Source: Allodiplogaster sudhausi
Taxonomy: Eukaryota > Nematoda > Chromadorea > Rhabditida > Diplogasteridae
Assembly: GCA_945643635.1 (NCBI GenBank)
Contig: CALZFC010000053.1
Location: 302,501-366,500 of the forward strand
DNA length: 64,000 nucleotides
Direction of reading: 5' to 3'
The position numbers and the translations under genes were made by a program. A model generated the notes under the pieces. That model saw only the letters and a program-made list of their open reading frames with translations, had not been told where the DNA came from and made no database searches. Shown piece after piece: positions 48,022-59,847 of this stretch. Position 1 is the first letter of the stretch, and each line of letters begins with the position of its first letter.

Positions 48022-51000
48022 TTAAGAGAGAGGAAGAGAGGGGGAGAGAAAGAGAGGGGAGAGAAAGAAGAGAAGAGATGGAGAGAAGAGAGAGAGAAAA
48101 AGAAAAAGAGCGAGAGAGAGACCGAAAGAGAAAGAGAGGGAGAGAATGAGGGAGAGAGATGATGATGACGATGATGCTGGATACGGGAACGGAGACAAAT
48201 GAAGAGAGAGTAATGACGAGGAAAGAAGGTACGAAAAATAGAGGAAGTAAACGGCGAACTCCACTGACTTGTTGCCGTCCTTGCCCTCGACAATGTGCAT
48301 GTCCACGCCGTACATCTCGAGAGTACGCGCCAGATTCAAGTAGTTCAGCTCGGCCTGCGCCGGAGTCTGACCCCTGTGAGAGAGTGTATGAGAGAAAGGG
48401 GGAGAGAGAGTTAAGAAAGAGAGAGAGTGAAACAGAGAGAGAGGGAAAGGCATGAATTCACAACAGTAATGAGGCCGTATTTAAGTCTTATTATTTTTAT
48501 ATAGATATGTACACGATCTCTTATTCTATCTTATACAGTAAAGCCCACAAACTTTAAGAAAATAAAAGAATTGCCAACCTGCACGCCTTGAACTGCTCAA
48601 CAATGTTGATCTCCATTTCTTCGTCCTGTTCCGGGTGAAACCTTAGAAAAATTACACATCTGATTAACTTTGTAATATACGAAGACGAGCAAAGAGCCGA
48701 TGAGCAAAAGCACATAACGCACCCTTGCTTTAATTGCTACAATCATCGTAAAAGCACCGGTTAACCTACGAAAGCAAGCAATGAATATTGGGAAAAAACT
48801 TGCAAAAAAGGATTAGCCATATATAGTTACCGGAATTCGGAGACGAACAAGGGCGTGTGGGCAAGAGGATTGTAGTAGCCGAGTTCGGCTAAAAAATTAA
48901 GTTTTTTTTAATTAAATAAAAATTAAATTATCTAAGAGAAATAAAAATTAAATTCTCTAAAAAGAATACAAATTAAATACTATAAAAATAAGTACATAGT
49001 AAATGCTGCAAAATAATACATAGTAAATTATGTAAAAATAATAGAAAATGAATACTGTAAAAAGAGTACATTGAAGCGAGAGGGCGGCGAGTTCAGCTGC
49101 CGTGGCAGGCGAACAGGGCAGACGGCCCGTCGCTACGTCTTGCTTGATGTGCAGGAAGAACAGATATCTGAAGGATACGGTAGCCAAGCGTTTCGATAGC
49201 TTTTGCGAAATACTATTATTTTTATATTTATTTTATGCTCTAATAATAGAAGTCCTTACAATTCTCATTTCCATCACTCCTTTTTCTCTCTCTCTCTCTC
49301 TCACTTTTTCTCCCTATCTACCTATCACTCTCCCTCTCTCCTCCTTTCTCTCTCCAACTTTGTGATCTCCTCGCGCAGCATCGCCGGTTCCGAAGTGAAG
49401 AACTTGACTCTGAGCCGGAAGGTGTACGGTGGCCCGATGGCCACTTGCTTGCGTACTCTCTTCAGCGGATCGAGCCAATGCTTCAAAATTTATTTAATTA
49501 TTTTTTACTTTTTATTTATTTTTTAAAATCTATATATTTAAATATTATAACTTTTTAATAACATTATGCAAACACAAAAGCTAAGTAAATATTTTATTTC
49601 TTTCATTCAATTCTCAATTGCTATTTATTCTCTGTATATACAGAACGATTCGAAAGGATGCGATTCAAATAATTTTTATCACTTCTTTTTTCAATATGAT
49701 TGCCAAATGACGGGTTAGAATATTGATTACACAATTTGGATACATTCTGTTGTTTTCTCCTTTCATCATACGGTGGCACCTGAATCTGGCAGTGATCCGT
49801 GTACTGGAGGCCAAAGTAGTCCCGTTCGTCAATGTCGAGCGAGTAGAACACCTGCTCGTACACTTCGGCAGCGAGAGAGCGTTTCTGGAAGAGAGAGAGA
49901 GAGAGAGAGAGAAAGGAAGAGAGAGAAAGAGAGAGAGAGAGGGAGAGAAAGGAAGAGAGAGATAGAGAGAGACCAGGAGGGGGGAGAGAGAGAAGATATT
50001 CAAAAAATTGAATAGGGCTACACATGTATGTATATATGTACATATATATATATATTGTTTGAAGCCTTTGCTTTCTTCCCTGACAAAAGAAAATATGCAT
50101 ATTCCTAATAATGTAAGCTATATGAAAAGTAAATAAGAAAATAAATAATACAATATATTGCCAAGGCAAACAGGAATGCAGAGTGATGGAGAGGATATTG
50201 TGGAGTTAAAAACAGGAAAGACGCACAGGAAAGGCAGGCATTCATATTAGCAGAAAGAAGAGCGCGCTTCTTGTTTTGGCGGCAAAATAAAGTGGGACTA
50301 ATTTGAACAGAACCATCAGAGTCGCGCCTGGGGCATAAAGGAACAAGAATAAGTAAACGCCGATTCTTGGGTACGGTATTCGAATGAGAGGGAAGAAACG
50401 GGATGAGAGCTATCAAAAAGCAATGGAAGGAAGGCATGCGAGCTGACAATGAGAGAGAGAGAAATAACAGTGGTGCGCAATAAGTAATTGTTTTTTGGGG
50501 GGAAAGAAATTGGAAATTATTTTCTAGTAAAAGATTTTAAAAAAAGATAATAAATAATATTTTCCAAGCAACATTACATATGCTTAGCTGAACAATAAGT
50601 CAAATAACAATATTATTTATATGTAACTTAGTTAAATAAAATTATTAAAAGAGCAACAAGTTAAATATAAAAATAAATAAATTTATAAATTTATAAATAA
50701 AGCAATATCCATACCGATACGACGACCTGGAGATCGGTGCCATCGAGCAGCAGAATCTTGCAGCAAACCTGCAAGTCATCGGACGTCTTCATTCCGCGCC
50801 TCTCTCTACTTCTGGCTCTACCCTCAGGCACATTGGCCAGACTCTCTGTCAGTTTTCTTTATTTCTCTCTCTCTGTCTCTTTCTCTCTCTCTGTCTCTCT
50901 GTCCTCTCTCTTTCTTATTCTTCTTTCGCTCTCTCTCTTTATCTTTACAGGGGAGAGGAGTTAGAGAGCGAAAGCGAGAGCGAGAGAGAGAGAGAGACTG

Positions 51001-51330
51001 ACAGAGAGAGAGAGAGAGAGAGAAAGAGAGACGCATTTAATTCAGCTCACTCCTGTCAGTTAGTCAGTGTTCTCCTCCCGAGTCCTACGCCCTTTGCTCG
51101 GTCCCGAAGATGTTGCTAAGAGCATCAACCTTATCTTTCTTTCCTGGTTCGTCTTTCCCTGCTCTCTCACTCATTCTCTATCTACAGCTCTCACACCCTC
51201 TCGCTCTCTCTCTCTCGCTCTTTTCTTCTCTCTCTCACTTTCCCCTTCAATCTCTTCCCTCTTTCTCTCCTCTCTGCTTCCACTCGTTTACTCTTCATCC
51301 TATTCATTCTCATAGTCCATCAAGCTAGCC

Positions 51331-51379
<49 letters not shown>

Positions 51380-51720
51380 ATTTGTTCATGCAATAAGCTC
51401 AAGGCGTCCACCGCAGCGGTCTCGTCTGAATACACAACTTACATCAGCGCGTGATGCTTCCAAGGCGCTTAATACGTGTTCGCTCTCTTTCTCTCTTTCT
51501 CTCTCATTCTCTCTCACTCCCTCTCTTTCTCTCTCACTCTCCCTCTCTCTATCTCTCTCGCGGTCTGTAAAATCTTTCTCTTCTCTCCCTCTTGATCCCT
51601 CTTTTTCTTCCGGACACTGATATGCCTTCGGCAAATGTACTGCGCATGTCAAAAGGGTGAAAAGTGAAGAGGGTGTCAGAAAACGTGAGAGTGAGTGGAA
51701 GGGAGGACAATGAAACATGA

Positions 51721-51758
<38 letters not shown>

Positions 51759-52533
51759 TAGGGAGAGGAGAACATGATAGAAATGAGAGAGAGAGAGTTT
51801 GTCAGACAATGAGCGAATGACGATTGCAATAAGCGAAAACTCCACTTCCCATTATATCCGGGTTTTCCGTCAGCAGTAATGGGCTGCCTAATGGTAAGTG
51901 CCTATCAAGACGAGCAGAACGGTACAGAGGACGGGCAAGAGTGTGAGAGAGAGAGAGCGAGAGAGAGAGAAAGAAAGAGAGAAAGAGAGAGAGAGAGAGA
52001 GCCATAGGCGAAGAGACTGAAAGTTGATAAAATGCACTTTTCCTAGTGTTCCTCCGTTAATGTCCTGTCTATCCTATTTTCCAAGAAGCATGGCTACTTT
52101 TCTACTTGGAAGACATTTTTAAACCACGGGACAGCAAAATCTTTAAAAAAAACTGCCAATACGAGAAAATAAATCGCGCAAATCCTGATTGACAGTTCAA
52201 ATCAACAGGTTTTCTCAACGGTTTTGTAGGGAATGGAAATTTTCGCCAAGATAAGGACTAATTGGAAGAGTCTATAGTATGTATGTATTCATGTCAAAAA
52301 GGAATAAACTATCAATTGGGTATTTTAGAAGTATTTAGTTATAAGCTCCCGACTCGTTGCTGAAAAATATATTTAAAAAGTGATTCGTAAAAAATGATTA
52401 ATAAAACAACAAATGTATACCTCGTCTTCCTCGAAAAGTTTTCCAAACGAATAGGACGGCATATTTTCTCAACACCTGCCGCCTTCCGCTTTGGGCTTAC
52501 AAACTGTTATGGGCGCAGTGATATTGAGGAAGG

Positions 52534-52580
<47 letters not shown>

Positions 52581-52801
52581 AAGAGAGAGAGATAAGAGAG
52601 AGACCGAGTTAGATAGAGAAGAGAGAGATATGTAGAGGTGAGAGTGCAAGAGAGTTATAGGCAGTTTATGATCAATGACTAGGCTTCCATAACCGTCCCT
52701 CCCCCGGCCTTTTACTTTCTCATCTTGCCCTTAGCTCTCTCTCCTCCCTTCCTTACTCTCTCAATCTTTCTCTACTTTCCATCTCTATCTCTTCTTTCTT
52801 A

Positions 52802-52836
<35 letters not shown>

Positions 52837-53257
52837 ATGATACCTCCTCAACACTCCCAGAGGCGTCAGCACACAAAACGGCGTCCTTGCGTGGCTGGCA
52901 AGGGAGCATGAAGAAATCGCAGCGGAGTGCAATGGCAGTACGAGGGGTATCAGGTGATAGAGAGGAAGCTTCCATCTTGTACTCTCTCTCTCTCCCTCAC
53001 TCTCTTATTCTCTATCACTCTCACACTCTCTCTCACTCTCACACTATCTCTGTCTGCCACTCTCTCTCTCACTTTCTCACTCACTCACTCTCTCTGGCTC
53101 GCTGCCCGTTCTATCTCTTCCATCGCTTCTACTTTTCTTTACTTTGTTGTCTACTTGTCGGCTTCTGATTTGTTCGCTTTGAGGGCGATCTACAGTGCAT
53201 CTTTCATTTTTCTCCTCCTCTCTTTCTTCGCTCGCCTCTCCTCTCTCTCTCTTCTCT

Positions 53258-53298
<41 letters not shown>

Positions 53299-53846
53299 CT
53301 TTCTCTGTCTGACCCGTGATTGTTCAGCTTTGACACCACACTCGCCATCCACTGACATGAGTAAAAAGCAAAGCACAATGCATAGGAGGAGAGGAGGAAG
53401 AAGCAGTTACAAACCTTTCTAGTACCCATTTGTGTACAGGCGATGACTTGACTCTCGACGTGTCATTTATAAGCATTTGCATTGAAAATTCCAGACCAAC
53501 GTGCAAAAAAAGAGCATAATGTCTCACTCATTGCATGAATCATGCGACTTTTTTTGTTTCTTTAACAAGCGCTATTGGCATTACGCATTCACTCTTTTGC
53601 CTTCACATTTGTTATAGTAATAAAAATAACAAAGAAATAGTTTAATACCTATAATATCTTAAAATATTGAATTCAATCGTGAGTTTTTAAGCTCCTTTAA
53701 GAAAAGAAAGAAAGAAGTAATGATACCTGCTTGCGTGGATCGATGGGAGAGGGCAGCTTCTGGCAGGAGGCCGACCGTTCGAGTCCTGGCGCCGGCGCCT
53801 TCCGCCGCAGCCGAGACGAGAACGAGCGAAAGAAGGCCGCCGCCAT
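40503..53846 (-). CDS. EPB41L5: FERM-FA domain protein, EPB41L4/EPB41L5 (Yurt) family (20 exons)
   Basis: Membrane-cortex adaptor of the band 4.1 superfamily. Family members act in epithelial polarity and junctions by binding membrane proteins through the FERM module. Exons in reading order: 53846-53727, 50768-50715, 49884-49780, 49480-49359, 49167-49070, 48888-48831, 48641-48579, 48373-48269, 47984-47840, 47728-47621, 47417-47353, 47093-47010, 46910-46838, 46696-46632, 46477-46384, 46129-45975, 42386-42260, 41856-41785, 41425-41123, 40646-40503. Phases agree throughout, with a sum of 2160 nt (719 residues, close to vertebrate EPB41L5). The start [16 protein letters not shown] resembles the basic MLSFFRRTLGRR start of EPB41L5. 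The intron after 47840 needs a GC donor. I cannot separate L4B from L5 by eye, and nematode naming is left open. Confidence 0.87.
42090..42246. repeat. (CT)n array next to FERM exon 17 donor
   Basis: CT tract with regular ctttct variants, ending about 12 bases from the donor at 42258-42259. Confidence 0.88.
43097..43249. repeat. Near-perfect 153-bp inverted repeat (hairpin)
   Basis: Two arms of about 76 bases meet with almost no loop. The left arm, aattagtgta..tgttcttggt, is mirrored by accaagaaca..tacactaatt on the right, and agttttgccagtact pairs with agtactggcaaagct. Mismatches are roughly one in ten. It lies 188 bases before the chemoreceptor start codon, within the FERM intron. It may be a MITE-like palindrome or a hairpin-RNA precursor. 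No clear target-site duplication was seen. Confidence 0.9.
43438..45252 (+). CDS. Serpentine 7TM chemoreceptor, Srg/Srv-like (7 exons)
   Basis: G-protein-coupled chemoreceptor of the nematode serpentine superfamily, expected in ciliated sensory neurons. Exons: 43438-43629, 43782-43994, 44116-44259, 44314-44412, 44467-44559, 44869-45017, 45180-45252, giving 963 nt and 320 residues, typical for the family. Seven hydrophobic segments are visible: [129 protein letters not shown]. After TM3, [17 protein letters not shown] resembles the NR.....P...KFW motif of Srg/Srv. After TM7 comes [11 protein letters not shown]. Exon 4 has two donors: 44412 keeps frame, while 44438 (a stronger-looking loop) loses it by one base. 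The ATG follows a TTGCAG acceptor by ten bases, compatible with trans-splicing. The subfamily is uncertain. Confidence 0.85.
45790..45830. repeat. (CATA)n and ACATATGT tract
   Basis: tatacatacatacatacata repeat ending in catatgt. One of about a dozen clusters of this tetranucleotide and palindrome type in the window. Confidence 0.85.
46838..47417 (-). CDS. EPB41L5: FERM-adjacent (FA) region (exons 11-13)
   Basis: Residues about 327-400, the FA segment that regulates band 4.1 FERM domains by phosphorylation. It reads [20 protein letters not shown] then [15 protein letters not shown], parallel to FIRLGSRFRYSG(K/R)TEYQT and RRSTSFERRPSKRY of EPB41L5/L4B. The RRSAS and RRPS contexts are potential basophilic kinase sites. 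Exons are 47417-47353, 47093-47010 and 46910-46838. Confidence 0.9.
47621..50768 (-). CDS. EPB41L5: FERM domain (F1-F3 lobes; exons 2-10)
   Basis: Residues about 41-326. F1: [55 protein letters not shown] (family DYFGLQ...HWLD..K...KQ). Then [19 protein letters not shown]2: [18 protein letters not shown] (family YLFVLQLKQDILSGKL.C), [37 protein letters not shown]3: [107 protein letters not shown]. These match the EPB41L4/L5 FERM nearly block for block. The phosphoinositide and partner pockets were not examined residue by residue. Confidence 0.93.
47984..48170. repeat. (GA)n array forming the FERM exon 9 pyrimidine tract
   Basis: GA repeat starting directly at the acceptor of exon 47984-47840. 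In transcript sense the intron ends (CT)n-CCAG. Confidence 0.9.
49889..49990. repeat. (GA)n array forming the FERM exon 3 pyrimidine tract
   Basis: Same arrangement as at 47984: in transcript sense the intron ends (CT)n-TCTTCCAG. Confidence 0.9.
50769..53726. other. First coding intron of the FERM gene, repeat-rich
   Basis: 2.96 kb with CT/GA tracts at about 50865-51030, 51330-51376, 51485-51560, 51725-51755, 51945-52000, 52535-52610, 52805-52835, 52980-53095 and 53230-53300. No exon was recognised in it. Confidence 0.5.
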
Positions 53847-53895
53847 TCCCCTTCTTCCGTTTCCCGCCAAAAATCGGTTTCAAAAAAGGGTCGAT
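53847..53895 (-). other. Putative 5' leader of the FERM gene with 3' splice site
   Basis: TGCTTTCAG at 53896 on the minus strand gives a 49-nt leader before the ATG at 53846. The leader would be joined either to an upstream 5' UTR exon or to a trans-spliced leader. It contains the TTTGGCGGGAAAC motif found in several introns of the window. Confidence 0.45.
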
Positions 53896-54050
53896 CTGAA
53901 AGCATTTATAAATTTTCAATGTGTTAGTGCAATAGATTACGCTAAAAAGCGAAAGCACGTAGTCGATCGGGAAATTGTCTCTATCTCTCTTTCTCCTTCT
54001 CTCTCTCTCTTTCTCTTTATCTCTCTCTCACTTTCTCTCTCTCTCATTCT

Positions 54051-54096
<46 letters not shown>

Positions 54097-55425
54097 CTCT
54101 CGCTTTCTCTTTATCTCTATCTCACTTCCTCTCTCTCTCTATCTCACTCTCGTTTCCTGCTCAGAACATTGCTACAGTAGTTGTGTACACGAATACGGTA
54201 GAAATGAATTGTGCAAGAGGAGATAAAATCGCGAGAAGATCAAAGGAATCCGTAGCTCAAATGGCCAAGTGTGGTCTTTTATTTACCCAAACGATTAAAA
54301 TGTCGGCAAAATTGGGCATTAGTTGGTTTTTGTGAATTCCTCGATTCGTACAATGCACACAACACTAAAGGCGCTAGATCATTTTGATGAAGAACATGAA
54401 GAGAAAAAATGGAGAAAGAAAAACCGGCGAATTGTTGACATTTTGTAGAGGTGAAAATAAAAAGAAATGTAAGAAATTGAGAGGGAAATATAAACATAAA
54501 AATATGTATAAAATAAAGCAGTATAGATAAAGAAGGAAGTGAAATCTTTCGAAACCCATGGAACACACAAGAAATAATTCGTGCGGAATGCGAAGGAAAA
54601 TTGTCGGGTAATAGAGAAGGGCCTGAGGGCGAATAGAAAAAGGGAGCAAACAAAGAAAGAAAGCGAAAAAAGAGGTGAGACACGTACATATCTGTATGAA
54701 TGTACAAACATATGTACATATGTAAGTGGCGGGTTGTTCAAAGAACTTTTTTTTCTTCAATTTTAAACGCTATTCCCCGGCAATCAAGCGACTACCGTGA
54801 GGCACGGATGCTATGTAATAGCACTAGTGTATAGCAGAATAGGAAAGATATAGATACGTCTTTTTTAAAGATATGTAAATGCAATAAAAAACTAAATAAT
54901 ATTCAGGAGCAAAAAAAAGAAAAAGAAAGAAATATGAGAGAAGTTAAAAAAAGTGTAATTATTTGTTCCCAAGATTCTTGACCCTGTCAGATAAACTATT
55001 CAAGATGTGTTCCTTTGCATGAATCCAATCAATCATGTCAGTTGTTGTACTGCGCTCACTTTCTCGGATTCATTCTTGTCTCTTTTGCCTATGCCCATTT
55101 TCTTATTGGAGGTTATCGATCACAGGATGGGATTCGAATAGCGTTATCTAGCTTTTTTATACTTGATTATATGTAAGTAAAATAACGATTAAAAAATAAA
55201 ACCCAAATTTATGATCGGTAAAGAAAGCGGGCCCTGATACAGGTCGAGTCCGTGAAGCTATGGCACGCACAGTATGTGGAGCGTGTAACGAATTCGGAAA
55301 TGGGGTGTGTTGACGACACAAAAAAACCTTGCCGACACCCTCAAAAAAGATCGCCTGTGGGAACCGTGGGGGCGACGGCCGGCCTTCATGGACCGTGTTA
55401 GATCTGTGCATGCACTATCTCATCT

Positions 55426-55470
<45 letters not shown>

Positions 55471-57525
55471 CTTGCTTCCTCACTCTCTTCATCTCTTCTC
55501 CAATTCTCTCATTCTATATCATTTTTTTCTCAAACTATGTCGGTCTCTCAATCTCTCTTGCTCTCTCTCTCCCACTCCCTCTCTCTCTCTCTCTGTCTCC
55601 GTCTCTCTCTATCCCCCGCCCGTCTCTCTCTCTCTCTCTCTCTCTTCCTACATCATCCCACCTCGTCGTTACACGGTGCACCGAGCAGCATCACAGCCGA
55701 GTGCCGACAGGAGGGAGAGAGAAGGTGAAATGGCATATGGGCAGCGGGTGCGGAAAAAGGGAAGCAAGGATTGGCCAAAAATGAGAGAGAGAGACAAAAT
55801 GAGAGGGAAGAAAGAGAAATAAAGAAGAGAGAGAGAGTGAGAGAGAGAAGATAGAGATAGAGAGATGGGGAGAGTGACGAAGATAAAGAATAATATTAGT
55901 AAAGAGAGAGAGTGCATCCATGAAAAACAAGTAGCGATAGCCATATGATGCCATCTGGATAAAAAACGGCATCGCTGGCATGCACAAAAATTTTGAAATG
56001 GTATGTCGAAAAGAACACAAGGAATTCTAGGAGGGAAGGACAAAGAGATAGTGAGATGGAGAAGGAAAGAGAGAGGGAGGGGGAGAGGAAGGAGGGAGAG
56101 GGAGAGAGGGAGGGAGAAAAGAGCGAGAGAAAAGAGCGAGCGAGAGGAACAACTCTTCATGTTTCCTGCCATTGCATGACAGGACATTTTAAGATGGAAG
56201 AGTTCAAAAAACAAAACAGTTGAAGGAACGTCTTTGAAACGGTGTGGAAAATGGAGAAAAAGGGGACATAAGGTGAGAGGTGGCATGCAAGATGATACAG
56301 GTTAAAAAGCTTGAAGAGAAAGAGAGAGAGAGAGAGAGATAGCGCAGGAAAGAGAGGGGGAGGGAAAGAGACACAGAGAGAAGAAGAGTTGGCAAGAAAG
56401 AGAGAGAAAGGAAGTTAAAAAAGAGTTCTGTTTGCTAGGCCAGCTGGCAAGAGGTGAACGGCTGTCGCAATGATTTCATACGTGATTGAACAGAGCCAAG
56501 GTCAACGTGTCACTTTCATGACTTATAGCGAAAGTTTTTTTTTTCGAAAACGGGAAAACTAAAATTTTAAATATGCAATATCTATGTATATAATTAAAAG
56601 TCATGCAAAAAGATTACCCACTGAAATTAATTAAAAAAAATCATTTACATAGCTCTTCCTTCAAATTGTAAGATTTTCATTTAAAAAAGTTCATGGAGAA
56701 AAAACAAGCAAAAAAAAAACAAATGCCCAAATTCGCTTCCGTTTTGGACTAGAGCCACGTCAAATCCGAGAGGTAATCCTGTTGAGAGGGTTGGGGTTTT
56801 GGGGGGGGGGGATAAACGAGTTGGGTGGAACTTGTGCAGGCAGTCAGAGTTAGAGAGAAAGAGAGAAAGAGAGGGAGAGAGAGCGAGAGAGAGAGAGAGA
56901 GATAGTGGGGTGAGAGAGAGAGAGAGCGATTAACACAGAGTGAGAGCAGATATATAGAGATATGACATGAAAGAGAACAAGAGAGCGAGCGAATGAGAGA
57001 CCAAAAGCGAGTGAAAGAGGAAGAGAGAGAGAGAGAGAGAGATGGCGTGAGAGATAAAGAGAGTGAGTGAGGCACAGACATGGAGTGTGATCCGTTGCAC
57101 AAAAAAGGCATTCAAATCGGATCGGTGTTTTGGGCTTCGAAGAAATGAAAGAAAGAACCAGCTGTTCGAACAGGGAAAGTGAAGGTGGGAATGAGTGAAA
57201 GGAGGGAGACCGAGATGTGTGATAGACAGAGAGAGAGAGCGAGAGAGAGAGAAAGAGAAAGGGAGTCAGAGAAAAGGAGAGAGAGAGTGGGAGAGAGAGA
57301 GAGGAACTTGAAACCAAATAGAAATAAATGTAATCTAGAATCTAGAAATAACGACGAGATATGTATGTATAGAGCAATACATGAAGAGGGAGGGAGAGGG
57401 TGGGAAACAGTTGAAGGACAATACTAAAAATCAGAATTGCAAAATACAATAACAATAAATTGAAAGTAGTAACAAACATGTAGAGGAATCAAAGAGAATA
57501 CGATGTGTGAAATTTTTTTACTCAC

Positions 57526-57554
57526 GCTTGTATCCACAAGATAGGTGTATCGCC
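57526..57554 (-). other. Orphan 29-nt micro-exon candidate
   Basis: On the minus strand TTTTTTTTCAG precedes and GTGAGT follows a 29-nt block that can read RYTYLVDTS. Both splice sites match consensus well. It lies 3.7 kb upstream of the FERM start codon on the same strand, so it may be a 5' UTR exon of that gene or an exon of a gene to the right. It is not linked in phase to anything else in the window. Confidence 0.35.
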
Positions 57555-57798
57555 CTGAAAAAAAATTACAGTTTCAAAGATTCGTAAGATAACATAGTTT
57601 TCTGGAGAAAAAGGAGAGCGAGAGAAGGCAAGAAATGAGAGATAAAGATAAAGACAGAGAAAGGGGGAACGTTCGGTCAGAATGAAGCCAGCATGTCAAG
57701 CGAGTCCAATCAGTCTATCAGATCGAGTCTGCGCGAGTCTGCCTTCCCTCTCGAACTGTCAAGCCATTTCGTTTGCTCGGCCACGAAAAGAGAGGGCG

Positions 57799-57844
<46 letters not shown>

Positions 57845-58773
57845 CGCGTAAGAAAGAGAGACAGAGAGAGAGGGAGACAGAGAGGGAGAGAGAGGGAGAG
57901 AGAGAGAGGGAGAGAGAGGGAGAGAGAGAGAGGGAGAGAGAGGGAAAGAGATAGAGAGAGTAAGGAGAGCGATTCCATCGAGAGCCACACACCGACAGCT
58001 GCACCACCATCGAGAATTAAAGGGCCATGATGGGTGGCTGTTCATACATGACAGTAGTCGTGGCGCACCCTAGAGAGAGCGAGAGACAGAGAAAGAGACA
58101 GCGAGAGAGCGTGAGAGGGAGAGAGAGAAGGAGAGAGTGAGAGACAAGGAAAGAGAGAGCGAGAGATAGAGAGCGAGCGAGAGAGAGAAAAGGAGAGAGA
58201 GTTAGAGACAAGGAGAGAGAGAGAGAAATCAGAAGAATTGAAGGAGGGTGGCGGAAGAGGACGTGGCAAGGGGGTCGGGCTCGCTGGGAATGTGGAGATA
58301 AGAGGGATAGGGGACTCGAGGGCATCTGCCACCAAACAGTTAAGGAAGCACCATGAGGTTCCAATCAAGGAATTCTGGAGCGGGGCTATTGATATAGGTC
58401 AGAGAGCCTTAGGATCCTTCCTTCCTCTAAAGATGTGGCGCCTTCTGCAGTTGATAGGCCAGCAGCAAACAAGCAAAACACACAGAGAAAACATAAAAGG
58501 AGGGACGGAGAGAGAGAGAGAGAGAGAGGGGTGAAAGGGAAGGGAGAGGTAGGAGAGAGAACGAGAAAGAAAGAAAGAGAACAAGAGAAAAAGAGAGCGA
58601 GAGAGGGAGATAGAGAGATGGCTTCATGAAATGTTTGAAATGATTGAGAACTCGAACGATCAGACGATGAGAAGAACAACTTGACGAGGCTCTTCTGGAT
58701 TGGGGAGGAAAAGGAATCAACAGAGAGAGAAAGAGAGAGAGCAGAGAGAGAGAGCAGAGAGAGCAGAGAGAGC

Positions 58774-58810
<37 letters not shown>

Positions 58811-59811
58811 GGAGAGATAAAAATGAGGAGAGATTGAAAGAGGAACTGAGGAAAAAGTGTCTGAGAAGGAAAGACAGAAAAGCTGAAGGAGGAAAAAGGT
58901 TTCCCGAAAAATAACACGAGGCATTGTACCGATTGAGAAAGAGCGCTGATCTTATTGCTTCGAAGGTGGGGAAAATGAAGAAAATAGGAAGAGAAAAGAA
59001 GAAGCAGACAGCCAAGAGATAGTGAGGAAGCGAGAGAGAGAGAGAGAGAGAGAGAAGAGAAGCAGAGAAAAGGAACGGCTACCAGCCTCTGGCACTGACA
59101 GATGAGTGATGGACTGAGATGAAAACATGCATGTGAAACTAGCTTGGAAATCAACAGATTATCTGAAAGAGTTATGATTGAGAAGAACCATATTATGCCC
59201 GGTACTGTAGTTAAAAGAAAATTAATTTTTTAATTAATAAATTAAAATGGTGTTGGAGAGAAATGTAGAATGAAATGAAAAAAAAAGAATTGGAAAATAT
59301 TCAACACTGTTTGGTGTGTTTGTGAAAGAATAACAACTGCGTATGAGCGTATTCTGAGAGTTTTTTACGAGGGCAAAACGTTGCGAAAGTAGTGAAGACG
59401 GACGTGGAGTACGGCAGCAGCGGTTGCCAGGAGGGTATCGGATAGAGAGAGAGAGAGGGTGAGAGAGAGAGTGAGAGAGAGAGAGCGAGAGAGAGAGAGT
59501 GAGAGAGAGAGCGAGAGAGAGGGGCAGAGAGGGAGAGAGGAAGGACAACGGGTAGAGAAGGGAGAATAACACGCACGTATTATGAAAGATGAACTTGCAG
59601 AAGAGGGATATGAGGAAATAGTGAAATCGAAGACCGACTGAGTCTGAGGTTGAGCAAATCGGCGGCATGGAAAAGGGTCAGGAAGACTCTTTATGAGTCC
59701 ATGTCTTCCTCTCTCTTCCTCATTCTCTCTCTCCCACTCTTCCTCTTTCTTTCGCCTCTCCCTCTATCTCCCTACTCTCTGTCCTCCCGCCCTTTATCTC
59801 TCTCTCATTCT

Positions 59812-59847
<36 letters not shown>

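Noticed and set aside
7889..53846. Operon organisation of the minus-strand genes
   Set aside because: Gaps between genes are 1.6 kb and more than 5 kb, far larger than the roughly 100-base spacing of nematode operons.
54249..54300. tRNA-like A-box (tagctcaaatggccaag) and a spliced-leader-like 'tttatttaccca'
   Set aside because: No T-arm, no acceptor-stem pairing, no donor GT after the leader-like word and no Sm site. It does not fold into either RNA on inspection.
55200..55415. Unique GC-richer island with open frames on both strands
   Set aside because: Neither frame shows a recognisable family, splice sites or coding bias. It could be an eroded mobile element, but there are no terminal repeats to support that.
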